Notes: generated by a model from the letters alone, not told the origin. DNA of 43,112 nt from an uncultured Eubacteriales bacterium (GCA_902781095.1 CACZHW010000019.1:1-43112); one strand, 5' to 3'; counted from the stretch's first letter, positions 25,140 to 33,131 are shown. Numbers and translations are program-made.

Positions 25140-25434
25140 CTCCGGGCTCCTCTGTCTCCATCCTGTCCAGTATCATCTTGTATCCTCCGTTGCCGTAGTC
25201 CAGGCAGCGCTTGACGCGCCCGATGGTCGCGGAGCTGACCCCCAGCGCCTCCGCGGCCTGCAGGTACGAGGAACCCTCCCGCAGCAGCTTTGCAATCGTC
25301 AGCCGCTGCCCCAGGTCCCTCACCTCCTTGTTCGTGCACAGGTCCTCAAAATACAGGTAGCACTCCTCCACGCTGCGCAGCGAAAGGATCGAGCGGAAGA
25401 GCTCGTCCGTCTGCGCATCCCTGCGTAGTCCCAT
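25132..25434 (-). CDS. YerC/YecD-type TrpR-like regulator
   Basis: The product is 100 residues. The TrpR-superfamily helix set is clear: ELFRSILSLRSVEECYLYFE, CTNKEVRDLGQRLTIAKLL, and the HTH SYLQAAEALGVSSATIGRVK followed by CLDYGNGGYKMIL. In Clostridia this protein is often the first gene of his operons and has been proposed as the histidine repressor (HisR); that role is from general knowledge, not shown here. It overlaps hisZ by 8 bases, and a dyad lies within the promoter just upstream. AGGGAGG precedes ATG by 10 bases. Confidence 0.88.
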   Translation of the reverse strand: MGLRRDAQTDELFRSILSLRSVEECYLYFEDLCTNKEVRDLGQRLTIAKLLREGSSYLQAAEALGVSSATIGRVKRCLDYGNGGYKMILDRMETEEPGDD

Positions 25435-25468
25435 TGCCGGTAACCTCCCTTTCTTTCCATTGTGTCGT

Positions 25469-25497
25469 ATATTACCACGTTAGCGTGCTAAAGTCAA
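25469..25497 (-). promoter_or_regulatory. his operon promoter with embedded operator dyad
   Basis: On the minus strand TTGACT (25497-25492) and TAATAT (25474-25469) are 17 bases apart. The spacer contains the dyad TTAGC-GT-GCTAA (25480-25491), extended to AC-N-TTAGC-N2-GCTAA-N-GT. A repressor bound here would block RNA polymerase directly. The size fits a TrpR-like dimer, such as the product of the first gene. Confidence 0.7.
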
Positions 25498-25503
25498 CGG
25501 GCA

Positions 25504-25532
25504 TTGAAAAATGCGCACGCTTCCGTTATAAT
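25504..25532 (+). promoter_or_regulatory. Promoter of DUF308-like membrane protein
   Basis: TTGAAA (25504-25509) and TATAAT (25527-25532) are separated by 17 bases. It is divergent from the his promoter, with only 6 bases between the two -35 boxes, so a his repressor could affect both. Confidence 0.8.
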
Positions 25533-25568
25533 AAAGTCAATCCATAACGACTGAAAGAAGGATTTACC

Positions 25569-26405
25569 ATGAAAAAATCCCTTTTCGGCATCAACCGGCA
25601 GAAGATCACCGGCATCCTCTCCATCCTGATCTTCGTCATCTCGGGCGTTTTGCTGCTGGTCCGGCCCCAGCTCATCAACGACCTGGCCGTGTGGCTCTTC
25701 GCCGCCGCGTTCCTGGGCATCGGAATCTACTGGTTCGCCCGCTACATCCGACAGGCACCGGAAGAGGCTGCGAAATCCTACGACCTGGCGGAATCGCTGA
25801 TCGCCCTGTCCGCCGGCGCGGTCATCCTGCTACGGCAGGACCTGTTCACCGCCGTGCTCCCCATGCTCTGGGGCGCCATGCTGGTCGTCGGCGGCTTCAT
25901 GATCCTGCAGACGGCCATCGACTTCCTGCGCCTTAAGTACGTCCGCTGGTGGCTGCTGCTCATCGGCGCCGTCGTCGCGCTGCTGCTGGGCGCGCTGGCG
26001 CTGGTCACGCCCAACTTCCTCACCGGGCACGTGCCCGTCTACGTCGGCATCTCGCTGATCGCCGAGGGTGTCATCAACCTGTTCAGCTTCATCCTGATGA
26101 TCCTGTACGGCCGCGGAAAGCTGCCGCTCTTCACCGACCGAAAGAAGGCGGAGGAAAAGCCCGCCCCGGCCGCACCCGCAGCGCATGCCGCGCCCGTCCA
26201 GCCCGCCCCGGCCGCTAAGCCCGCCGAAGCGCCGAAGCCCGCCGCGGAGCCGGCCCCCGCAGAAGCCCCCGCGCCGGCGAAGGAGGATGCGCCCGCTCCG
26301 GAACCCTCGCCCGCAAAGCCGGCCGAGCCGGAGCGTGAAGCGCCCGCGACCATCTTCGAGGAGCTGGCGCGCTACGCCGAGGAAGACAGCAAGAAAGACA
26401 AGTGA
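25569..26405 (+). CDS. DUF308/HdeD-like membrane protein with Ala/Pro tail
   Basis: The product is 278 residues. The first 185 carry about six hydrophobic helices in three pairs (ITGILSILIFVISGVLLL, LAVWLFAAAFLGIGIYWFA, and so on), matching the HdeD/DUF308 layout, whose function in Bacillota is unclear. A soluble tail of about 90 residues follows, rich in Ala, Pro, Lys and Glu (PAPAAPAAHAAP, KPAEAPKPAAEPAPAEAP), ending in an acidic EELARYAEEDS helix. The tail is low-complexity and probably cytoplasmic or wall-spanning. AAGGA precedes the ATG. It is transcribed alone and ends in a strong terminator. Confidence 0.7.
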   Translation: MKKSLFGINRQKITGILSILIFVISGVLLLVRPQLINDLAVWLFAAAFLGIGIYWFARYIRQAPEEAAKSYDLAESLIALSAGAVILLRQDLFTAVLPMLWGAMLVVGGFMILQTAIDFLRLKYVRWWLLLIGAVVALLLGALALVTPNFLTGHVPVYVGISLIAEGVINLFSFILMILYGRGKLPLFTDRKKAEEKPAPAAPAAHAAPVQPAPAAKPAEAPKPAAEPAPAEAPAPAKEDAPAPEPSPAKPAEPEREAPATIFEELARYAEEDSKKDK

Positions 26406-26433
26406 CCTTCGCAAAACCGGGCAACTGAAAAGG

Positions 26434-26474
26434 CGCCGCCCTCCCGCATCAGTTGCGGGAGGGCGGCGGTTTTT
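26434..26474 (+). terminator. Strong terminator
   Basis: A 15-bp perfect stem (26434-26448 with 26454-26468; core GCCGCCCTCCCG) and a TCAGT loop are followed by GTTTTTC. It lies 30 bases after the DUF308-like gene. Confidence 0.9.
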
Positions 26475-26514
26475 CTTCTTCCAGGTGTAAAGGCCGGGAA
26501 TGCGCGAAGCCTGC

Positions 26515-26617
26515 TCAGCAGAAATCCGCCTGGCAGTAGACGCACTTTCCGCCTTTGAAGGTCATCATCGGCACGAGCACCTGCGTGCCCGTGAAATGGT
26601 GGCCGTTGGTGTGGGGT
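26515..26617 (-). other. Possible gene-tail remnant or tiny Cys-rich peptide
   Basis: Immediately past the LysR stop, a minus-strand frame reads HTNGHHFTGTQVLVPMM then TFKGGKCVYCQADFC and a stop. The ending with CxxC and a terminal Cys looks like real protein sequence. It could be the 3' end of a lost gene or a short peptide starting at MMTFKGG or an upstream GTG. No Shine-Dalgarno site is convincing. Confidence 0.3.
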
Positions 26618-27553
26618 TCACGCGGCGGGCTCTGGGAACTGGAAGTGCTCCTGCGCATAACTGCGGATCATTCCCAGAAGTTCCCGCATGGGCTGCGGGA
26701 GATGAAGCCCCTGCAGGTAGATGGCGTAGAGGATGAATCGGGGATGAGTCGGCAGCGCAAACCAGGCCAGGCGTTCAAAATCCGTTGCATAGGCCTGGGG
26801 GATGATCGTACAGCAGCCCTGAGACGCTGCCAGGGACTGCAAAAAGCGGTTCTGCGTCGATTCGGCGATGATCTGTGGTGTGAATCCGGCGCCGACAAAA
26901 AGCGGATCCAGACGTGCACGCTGTGTGGATCCGCGCTGCATGAGCGCAAAGCTCTCCTCCCTCAGCAGCGAAAGGTCGGCGGTCGGCAACACGCCAGGTT
27001 CCCTGCTGCCGTATGCGGCGGCGGGATGGCTGACAGGGACACCGAGCACGAGGTTTTCAGCGCTGAGCAGCTCGTAGTGAAAGTCGGGGGCTTGCTCCGC
27101 TGCGTCCGTGATATGCACCATGCCGATGTCCAGAGAACCGTTCTTCAGTTCCTCCATCTGGTTGGCTACCATGTTTTCCCGGCAAAGCAGGACGATGCCG
27201 GGATAGCGTCCGTGAAAGGCAGAATAGCTGTGAAGCAGAGCATCGTTTCCATGGCCGTATGCCAGGCCCAGATGGTATTCCGCCCGGTAGTTTCCCGCCA
27301 GGTCGCTGAGGGCTGTATACGTATTCCTGCGGACGCGCAGAATCTCCCGGGCGCTGTCGATCCAGATCCGGCCGGCTGGCGTGGGCATCATAAAACGGTG
27401 CCCGCGTACAAAGAGGGGCATTCCGATTGACTTCTCCAGCTTCAACAGCTGTTGATTGAGTGCGGAGGGCGTGACATACAGATGCGCGGCAGCCTCTGTC
27501 ATGTTGCCGAAGTCCTCTATGGCAGTGATGTACTCCAACTGGCGCAAATCCAT
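26618..27553 (-). CDS. LysR-family regulator of TRAP/aldarate cluster
   Basis: The product is 311 residues. The LysR HTH is at 1-60 (MDLRQLEYITAIEDFGNMTE, then LYVTPSALNQQLLKLEKSIG) with the effector domain from about 90 (YHLGLAYGHGNDALLHSY onward). It is divergent from dctQ-dctM-dctP and the two catabolic genes, with two dyads in the gap, so it most likely controls them in response to the transported acid. The start ATG has GGAAGG about 9 bases upstream. Confidence 0.87.
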   Translation of the reverse strand: MDLRQLEYITAIEDFGNMTEAAAHLYVTPSALNQQLLKLEKSIGMPLFVRGHRFMMPTPAGRIWIDSAREILRVRRNTYTALSDLAGNYRAEYHLGLAYGHGNDALLHSYSAFHGRYPGIVLLCRENMVANQMEELKNGSLDIGMVHITDAAEQAPDFHYELLSAENLVLGVPVSHPAAAYGSREPGVLPTADLSLLREESFALMQRGSTQRARLDPLFVGAGFTPQIIAESTQNRFLQSLAASQGCCTIIPQAYATDFERLAWFALPTHPRFILYAIYLQGLHLPQPMRELLGMIRSYAQEHFQFPEPAA

Positions 27554-27573
27554 TCCATGTACCTTCCAATCTG

Positions 27574-27586
27574 TTAGATTTTCTAA
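27574..27586. promoter_or_regulatory. LysR-type T-N11-A dyad
   Basis: TTAGA-TTT-TCTAA (27574-27586) is a perfect dyad with the classic T-N11-A spacing of LysR sites. It lies 20 bases before the LysR start codon and about 25 bases upstream of the TRAP promoter. Confidence 0.55.
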
Positions 27587-27600
27587 TTGTTAACCATAAA

Positions 27601-27638
27601 TATACTAACTTTACTTCATAGTATACGGCCATTATAAT
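27601..27638 (+). promoter_or_regulatory. TRAP operon promoter with second dyad
   Basis: TTTACT (27610-27615) and TATAAT (27633-27638) are spaced by 17 bases. The inverted repeat TATACT-N13-AGTATA (27601-27606, 27620-27625) overlaps the -35 and spacer, as expected for the activation site of a LysR regulator. Confidence 0.6.
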
Positions 27639-27678
27639 AAAAAATAAAGAAGGAATTTTCCAAAAAGGAGGATGAAGG

Positions 27679-28179
27679 ATGAGCGTGCTCAAATATTTGG
27701 ACAAAAAATTCGAACTGATTATCATGGCGGGTTTCCTGGTCCTGTTCACGGTGCTCATGTTTGCAAACGTGGTGCTGCGGTTCCTGTTCAACGGCTCGAT
27801 CGTATGGGCGTATGAACTGTGCCGTTACTGTCTCGTCGGCTCTACCTTCTTCAGCATCCCGATCTGGATTCGCCGGCGTTCGGGGATCCGGGTGGATGCG
27901 GTGGTGACGCTGCTGCCGAAACGGGTACAGAAGACGCTGGAGATCGTGATCTACGCGGTGATGATTGCCTTCTTCCTGTTCCTGTGCGTCAGCGCGACAG
28001 GCGTATACGGAAGCGTGGCCGCCTCCGGCCAGGTGAGCGCCTCCATGCAGATGCCGATCAAGTATCTGTACGGCATTGCGGTATTCTGCTTCGCGCTGTC
28101 CACGGTGCGCAGCGCCGAGGTTCTGATCGAGCTGCTGCGCGGCTTCAGCCATGAGGAAAAGGAGGCGAAGGGCAAATGA
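27679..28179 (+). CDS. dctQ: TRAP transporter small permease
   Basis: The 166-residue protein has four membrane helices (LIIMAGFLVLFTVLMFANVV, then YCLVGSTFFSIPIWI, VIYAVMIAFFLFLCVS, YGIAVFCFALSTV). The loop FNGSIVWAYELCRYCLVG matches the conserved W-x-x-E region of DctQ. It pairs with DctM for Na+- or proton-driven uptake of an organic acid. AAAGGAGG lies upstream of the ATG, and the gene overlaps dctM by 4 bases. Confidence 0.9.
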   Translation: MSVLKYLDKKFELIIMAGFLVLFTVLMFANVVLRFLFNGSIVWAYELCRYCLVGSTFFSIPIWIRRRSGIRVDAVVTLLPKRVQKTLEIVIYAVMIAFFLFLCVSATGVYGSVAASGQVSASMQMPIKYLYGIAVFCFALSTVRSAEVLIELLRGFSHEEKEAKGK

Positions 28180-29477
28180 CATTCGGTGTATTCATCCTGA
28201 TCTTTGCGGTACTTATCGTAATCGGCATGCCGATGGCGGTGATCTTCGGCGGCATGGCCTTTCTGCCCTCCTTAATCACTCCATCCTTCAGCTACAACGT
28301 TGCCGCCGTAATCAAGAGCATGGTTAACGGCATGGACAGCTTCACGCTTCTGGCTGTTCCGCTCTTCATGCTCTCCGGGATGATCATGGCGGAGGGCGGT
28401 ATCTCTGAAAAGCTTTTCAATTTCTTCGGCTATTTCGTGGGCAACCGCAAGGCTGGTTTCCCCTGCTGCGTCATCGTCACCTGCATGTTCTACGCCGCAA
28501 TCTCCGGCTCCTCGCCGGCAACGGTGTCCGCAGTCGGCGCAATGACGATTCCCTTCCTCGTTAAGATGGGATACGACGTAGTGTTTGCAACGGCAATTGT
28601 AACCGTCGCAGGCGGTTTGGGCGTCATCATCCCGCCCAGCCTTTCCTTCATCGTGTATTCTTCAGCCTCTCAGGCCTCGCCCGCCGCGCTGTTCATCGCC
28701 GGCATCATTCCCGGCATTCTCGTGGGCGTCTGCCTCATGGTCTACGCCGGATACTACTGCCACAGGCATGGCGTGGATCAGCAGAAGCTGCAGAGCAGCT
28801 ACGACGAGCTGCATAAGGTGGGCTTCTGGCATCTGCTGAAGGAAAGCATCTGGGCGCTGCTGACCCCGATCATCATCCTGGGATCCATCTACGGCGGCAT
28901 CGCCTCGCCCACCGAAGCCGCGGTCATCTCCGTCGTATACTCCCTGGTAATCTGCCTCTTCGTTTACAAGACGATCACGATCCGCGACCTGGGCAAGGTC
29001 TTCATGGCAGGCGCCGATACATACGTCAATATCCTGTTCATCATTGCCGCTGCTACGGCTTTCGGCCGCTGCATGACGATGCTGCGCTTCCCGCAGACGA
29101 TCAGCACGGCTGTGCTCTCCGCTGTACACGGCAAAGTGGCGGTGCTGCTGGTGATCAACCTCATCATGCTGGTCAGCGGCATGATCCTGGACAATATCCC
29201 GAACATCATGATCCTGACGCCCATTCTGCTGCCCATAGCCAAGGCTGTAGGCGTCGATCCCGTGCACTTCGGTATCATTATGACGGTAAACCTCGCCATC
29301 GGCATGGTCACCCCGCCGATGGGCATCAACCTCTATGTAGCCAGCGGTATGACGACGATTCCGGTTCTGAAGCTCGCGAAAGCCTGCATTCCTTTCCTGG
29401 CTGCCTTCTTCATTGCGCTGCTGCTCATCACCTTCGTCCCCGGACTGTCTATGTACCTGCCCTCGCTTGCCGGCTGA
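28176..29477 (+). CDS. dctM: TRAP transporter large permease
   Basis: The 433-residue protein has about 12 membrane segments. Hallmarks are IVIGMPMAVIFGGMAF at the N-terminus, GISEKLFNFFGYFVGNRKAG, the GSSPATVSAVGAMTIP loop, GGLGVIIPPSLSFIVY, GGIASPTEAAVISVVYS and a closing MVTPPMGINLYV. All are conserved in DctM. It forms the transport channel with DctQ. Confidence 0.94.
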   Translation: MTFGVFILIFAVLIVIGMPMAVIFGGMAFLPSLITPSFSYNVAAVIKSMVNGMDSFTLLAVPLFMLSGMIMAEGGISEKLFNFFGYFVGNRKAGFPCCVIVTCMFYAAISGSSPATVSAVGAMTIPFLVKMGYDVVFATAIVTVAGGLGVIIPPSLSFIVYSSASQASPAALFIAGIIPGILVGVCLMVYAGYYCHRHGVDQQKLQSSYDELHKVGFWHLLKESIWALLTPIIILGSIYGGIASPTEAAVISVVYSLVICLFVYKTITIRDLGKVFMAGADTYVNILFIIAAATAFGRCMTMLRFPQTISTAVLSAVHGKVAVLLVINLIMLVSGMILDNIPNIMILTPILLPIAKAVGVDPVHFGIIMTVNLAIGMVTPPMGINLYVASGMTTIPVLKLAKACIPFLAAFFIALLLITFVPGLSMYLPSLAG

Positions 29478-29534
29478 TCGGCTGATCAGCGGAAGATAGA
29501 ACCACAAACCATAATCGGAAACGGAGGAATCACC

Positions 29535-30536
29535 ATGAAGAAACTGACGGCTTGTCTCCTGTCCCTCGCTCTGGTGCTCGCGCTGTGCGGCTTCGCTGCG
29601 GCGGAAGCCTATCCGGAGTATCACTGGACCGCCCCGATGACTGTGTCTGAAACCACAATCAACTACATGATTATGGAAAAGTTCGCGAACCTTCTCAGCG
29701 AGCGCTCGGATGGAAAGGTCACCATAGACCTCTATCCCGGCGGACAGCTGGGCAATGACAACGAGATGTTTCAGGGCGTGCGCGACGGCACGTTCGACAT
29801 GCTGACCTCTATGAGCAGCGGCATGGTGGACTTCGTTCCGGAAGCGGGCATTTTTGACCTGCCGAACCTCTTCCCCAGTGTGGAAGCGATGCGCGCCGTG
29901 CTCTCCGGCGACTTCATGAAGGAATTCAACGCCTATTGCAACAAGGGCGGCTATCAGTTGCTCGGCTTCTCTGACGCGGGCTTCCGCCAGCTGACCTCCA
30001 ACAAGGAGATCCGCAAAGTGGACGACTTTGCCGGCCTCACCCTGCGCGTCATGAACAACAAGTATCATCTGGCCTACTGGAAGGCGCTGGGTGCCAATCC
30101 GCTGCCGATGGACTTCACCGAGGTTTACATGGGCCTGCAGCAGCACACGATCGACGGCCAGGAGAACCCCTACATGAACATCGTCGGCAACTCCTTCCAG
30201 GAGGTGCAGAAGTACATCGTCGAGACCAATCACCTGGGCCATATCATCATCGTGCTGATGAACAACGATCTCTATCAGGGCCTGCCGGAGAACGTCCGCA
30301 CACTGGTGGACGAGTGTGCGGCAGAAGCCATTGCCTACGGTAATTCCGTGGCAGACGAGTCCATTGCGGGCTACAAGAAGACCTGCGAGGAAGCGGGCTG
30401 TGAGATCGTGGAACTCTCTGCTGAAGACCTGGCGACCATGCAGGAGAAGGCGGCCACCGTGTATGACATGGTGCGGGCTGACCTGGGCGATGCGCTGGTG
30501 GATCAGTTGATGGCTGCTGTTGAAGCAGTCAAGTGA
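29535..30536 (+). CDS. dctP: TRAP transporter substrate-binding protein
   Basis: The 333-residue secreted protein has a signal peptide ending GFAAAEA; the Cys in LALC does not form a good lipobox. The DctP fold shows VTIDLYPGGQLGNDNEM, FDLPNLFPS, GLTLRVMNNKYH (the conserved Arg that pairs with a substrate carboxylate) and MGLQQHTIDGQENPYMNI. The substrate is an organic acid; the neighbouring glucarate dehydratase suggests an aldarate. The gene order Q-M-P differs from the common P-Q-M. GGAGG precedes the ATG. Confidence 0.92.
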   Translation: MKKLTACLLSLALVLALCGFAAAEAYPEYHWTAPMTVSETTINYMIMEKFANLLSERSDGKVTIDLYPGGQLGNDNEMFQGVRDGTFDMLTSMSSGMVDFVPEAGIFDLPNLFPSVEAMRAVLSGDFMKEFNAYCNKGGYQLLGFSDAGFRQLTSNKEIRKVDDFAGLTLRVMNNKYHLAYWKALGANPLPMDFTEVYMGLQQHTIDGQENPYMNIVGNSFQEVQKYIVETNHLGHIIIVLMNNDLYQGLPENVRTLVDECAAEAIAYGNSVADESIAGYKKTCEEAGCEIVELSAEDLATMQEKAATVYDMVRADLGDALVDQLMAAVEAVK

Positions 30537-30568
30537 TCCGGACGGTTTTTTGAAAAATGAGTTGCACA

Positions 30569-30598
30569 GGCGGAGACGGACTGAGTTCCGCCTCCGCC
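30569..30598 (+). terminator. Intercistronic hairpin after dctP
   Basis: GGCGGAGACGGA (30569-30580) pairs with TCCGCCTCCGCC (30587-30598), with one mismatch. No T-run follows, so it more likely stabilises or attenuates mRNA between dctP and the enzymes than stops transcription fully. Confidence 0.45.
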
Positions 30599-30631
30599 TC
30601 CTTCATTTCAATCATCGAAAGGATGCTGCCT

Positions 30632-31765
30632 ATGCACACAATCAAGATTGCCGGCGGGCGCGTATACGATCCACAAAAAAATGCGTTTGAGATTCGGGAC
30701 GTCCTGGTGGATGGGACCGTGATCGGCCCCGACGACGGCAATGAGGCTGCCTACACTGTGGACGCGTCCGGCTGCATCGTCACGCCGGGTCTCATCGATT
30801 ATCATTGCCATCTGTTTTCCCATGTCCAGGCCGGCAGCGTTCCGGCAGATCTGGCATGTCTTCCCTATGGCGTGACTACCGCGGTGGATGCAGGCACAAG
30901 TGGCGCTCCGACCTATTCGCTCTTTCATGAAATGGAGGTCCTGCGTTCGGTTGCGACGGTTAAGGCCTATGTGAACATCGCTTCCCTTGGCATTCTCAGC
31001 AACGTCTGCATGGAGGATCCCCGCCCCGGTTCCATGGATACCGCGCTGATTGAAGAAATCTTTGCCCGGTATCCGGGCGAGGCTGTCGCGCTCAAGCTGC
31101 GCAATTCACTTGGCGTCGTGGCCCCCGGCGACGAGGGCCCGGTTCGTGCCATGGTGCAATTGGCCGAAAAGATCGGCGTGCCGGCTGTGGCGCACATGAC
31201 AAATCCCGCTGTACTGCCGGAGCGCACGGCGGAGATTCTGCGTCCCGGTGACGTCTATTGCCATGTGTATCAGGGCATTGGTGAGACGATCCTGGATGCC
31301 GAGGGGCGTGTAAAGGAAGGCATCTGGAAAGCAAGGGAACGTGGGGTGCTCTTCGATGCCTGCAACGGCAATTCAAACTTCTCCTTCCGTGTGGCAGAGC
31401 CTGCAATGCAGCAGGGCTTCCTTCCCGACCTCATCAGCACGGACCTGACACCCATGAGTTTCCATAAACCCTTCGTTCACGACATGCCGAGGCTGCTGTC
31501 CAAATACCTCATGCTGGGCATGTCTCTGGAGGACATCTTGCAGCGGGTAACCCGGAATGCGGCAAGGCAGCTCGGACAAGAACGGGAACTGGCGTCCCTT
31601 GAGGCCGGCACCGTAGCCGACATCGCAATCTTCCGTCTCTCGGAGCAGCCGGTAGTCTTCGGCGACAGGGACGGTGAGCGGCGCGTCGGAAGAAGTGTGC
31701 TCCTGCCGCAGATGACCGTCAAGAAGGGAACGATCGTTTGGGCGCAAACGGGCTTCAATCTCTGA
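30632..31765 (+). CDS. Amidohydrolase, EF_0837/Atu3266-like family
   Basis: The 377-residue metal-dependent hydrolase is of the dihydroorotase-like branch. Metal motifs are PGLIDYHCHLF (HxH), ALKLRNS (the Lys that is usually carboxylated), VAHMTN and CHVYQG (two His), and LISTDLTP (catalytic Asp). Members of this family hydrolyse acyl groups from alpha-hydroxy acids or act on cyclic amides; the substrate here is unknown. Position between the TRAP genes and glucarate dehydratase suggests it prepares the imported acid, for example by deacylation or lactone opening (inference). The ATG at 30632 fits AAAGG 9 bases upstream; an ATG three codons earlier is less well placed. Confidence 0.8.
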   Translation: MHTIKIAGGRVYDPQKNAFEIRDVLVDGTVIGPDDGNEAAYTVDASGCIVTPGLIDYHCHLFSHVQAGSVPADLACLPYGVTTAVDAGTSGAPTYSLFHEMEVLRSVATVKAYVNIASLGILSNVCMEDPRPGSMDTALIEEIFARYPGEAVALKLRNSLGVVAPGDEGPVRAMVQLAEKIGVPAVAHMTNPAVLPERTAEILRPGDVYCHVYQGIGETILDAEGRVKEGIWKARERGVLFDACNGNSNFSFRVAEPAMQQGFLPDLISTDLTPMSFHKPFVHDMPRLLSKYLMLGMSLEDILQRVTRNAARQLGQERELASLEAGTVADIAIFRLSEQPVVFGDRDGERRVGRSVLLPQMTVKKGTIVWAQTGFNL

Positions 31766-31778
31766 GGAGGAAAACGAT

Positions 31779-33131
31779 ATGAGCCATTCCGTTCCGGTCA
31801 TTACGGAGATGCAGGTCATCCCTGTCGCAGGATATGACAGCATGCTCATGACCCTTTCCGGCGCACACGCCCCCTGCTTCACACGCAATCTGGTGATCCT
31901 GACGGACAGCGCCGGGCACACGGGTATAGGCGAAATCCACGGCGGCGACTATACGCATGACAGCCTTGTCGCAATGGCGCCACTTGTAGAGGGTATGCCC
32001 ATTTCCCGCAGCCGCGAAGTGCTCCAGAAGATCCACAAAGCTGTAGATCCGCACGCCAGGGAGGCCGGCGAAGGCATCCAGACGCTGGACATGGCAAAGC
32101 TGAAGTACGTCGTGCGCAGCGAGTGGGCGATCGAGTGCGCCATGTTGGATCTGCTGGGGCAGCATCTGGGCGTACCGATTTGCCAGCTGCTGGGTGAGGG
32201 CAAACAGCGGGACGAGGTGGAGGTGCTGGGGTACCTTTTCTACGTTTCCGACAAGGCAAAGACGCCGGCCGGAAAGCGGCAGTATCTGGATGAGAGCGCA
32301 AGCCCGGATCCCTGGTTTCGTCTGCGACGAGAGGAGATTCTGACGCCCGCTCGCATCGTGGAGGAAGCCGAAGCTGTTCAGCAGAAGTACGGCTTCCGGA
32401 ACTTCAAGCTAAAGGGCGGCGTGCTGCGCGGAGAAGAGGAAATGGAGGCCGTGCGTGCGCTCAAGCGCAGATTCCCGGAGGCACGCATCAACATCGACCC
32501 AAACGGCGCCTGGTCGCTTTCCGAGGCCGTAGCGCTCTGTCGTGACATGCGCGGTATCATCGCTTACGTGGAAGATCCCTGCGGACCGGAGGCCGGCTAT
32601 TCCGGCCGTGAGATCATGCGGGAATTCAAGAACGCGACGCAGTTCCAGGTCGCCACGAATATGATCGCAACCGACTGGCGGCAATTTTATCATACTACGA
32701 GCCTGAATGCCTGCGATATCATCCTGGCGGATCCCCACTTCTGGGGCTTCGACGGTGCCGTGCGTATGAGCCAGCTTCTGGACCCGTGGGGGCTGACTTT
32801 CGGCATCCACTCGAACAATCACTTCGACATCACCCTGGCGGCCTTCGCACAGGTAGGAGCCGCTGCAGTTGGCCGGGTTGCGCCGCTGGATACGCACTGG
32901 ATATGGCAGGATGGCCAAAACCTGCTTGAAGATACGCCTGAGATCAGGGATGGCAAGCTGCAGGTCCCGCAGGGTCCTGGCCTGGGCGTGCACCTCAACA
33001 TGGAACGCGTAATGGAAGCCAACCGGCTGTACAACAGCCTGGAGATCCACGACCGCAACGATGCAGAAGCCATGCAGTACCTTATCCCCGGCTGGGTGTA
33101 CGACCACAAGAAACCCTGTCTGGTGCGTTAA
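31779..33131 (+). CDS. gudD: Glucarate dehydratase
   Basis: The 450-residue enolase-superfamily enzyme dehydrates D-glucarate (or L-idarate) to 5-keto-4-deoxyglucarate. It resembles E. coli GudD along the whole length: VITEMQVIPVAGYDSMLM, the LSGAHAPCFTRN loop, AMLDLLGQHLGVP, and the end QYLIPGWVYDHKKPCLVR. Catalytic positions are kept with a +5 offset: Lys210/Lys212 (KLK), Asp240 (DPNGAW), Glu in EDPCG, NMIATDW, ADPHFW and His344 (HSNNHFD). A GGAGG follows the amidohydrolase stop. No aldolase (garL/kdgD) or reductase is in the window, so the lower pathway must lie elsewhere. Confidence 0.92.
   Translation: MSHSVPVITEMQVIPVAGYDSMLMTLSGAHAPCFTRNLVILTDSAGHTGIGEIHGGDYTHDSLVAMAPLVEGMPISRSREVLQKIHKAVDPHAREAGEGIQTLDMAKLKYVVRSEWAIECAMLDLLGQHLGVPICQLLGEGKQRDEVEVLGYLFYVSDKAKTPAGKRQYLDESASPDPWFRLRREEILTPARIVEEAEAVQQKYGFRNFKLKGGVLRGEEEMEAVRALKRRFPEARINIDPNGAWSLSEAVALCRDMRGIIAYVEDPCGPEAGYSGREIMREFKNATQFQVATNMIATDWRQFYHTTSLNACDIILADPHFWGFDGAVRMSQLLDPWGLTFGIHSNNHFDITLAAFAQVGAAAVGRVAPLDTHWIWQDGQNLLEDTPEIRDGKLQVPQGPGLGVHLNMERVMEANRLYNSLEIHDRNDAEAMQYLIPGWVYDHKKPCLVR

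Noticed and set aside
28662..30242. 526-codon minus-strand frame opposite dctM/dctP
   Set aside because: It lies antisense to two well-recognised TRAP genes and has a mirror-type composition.
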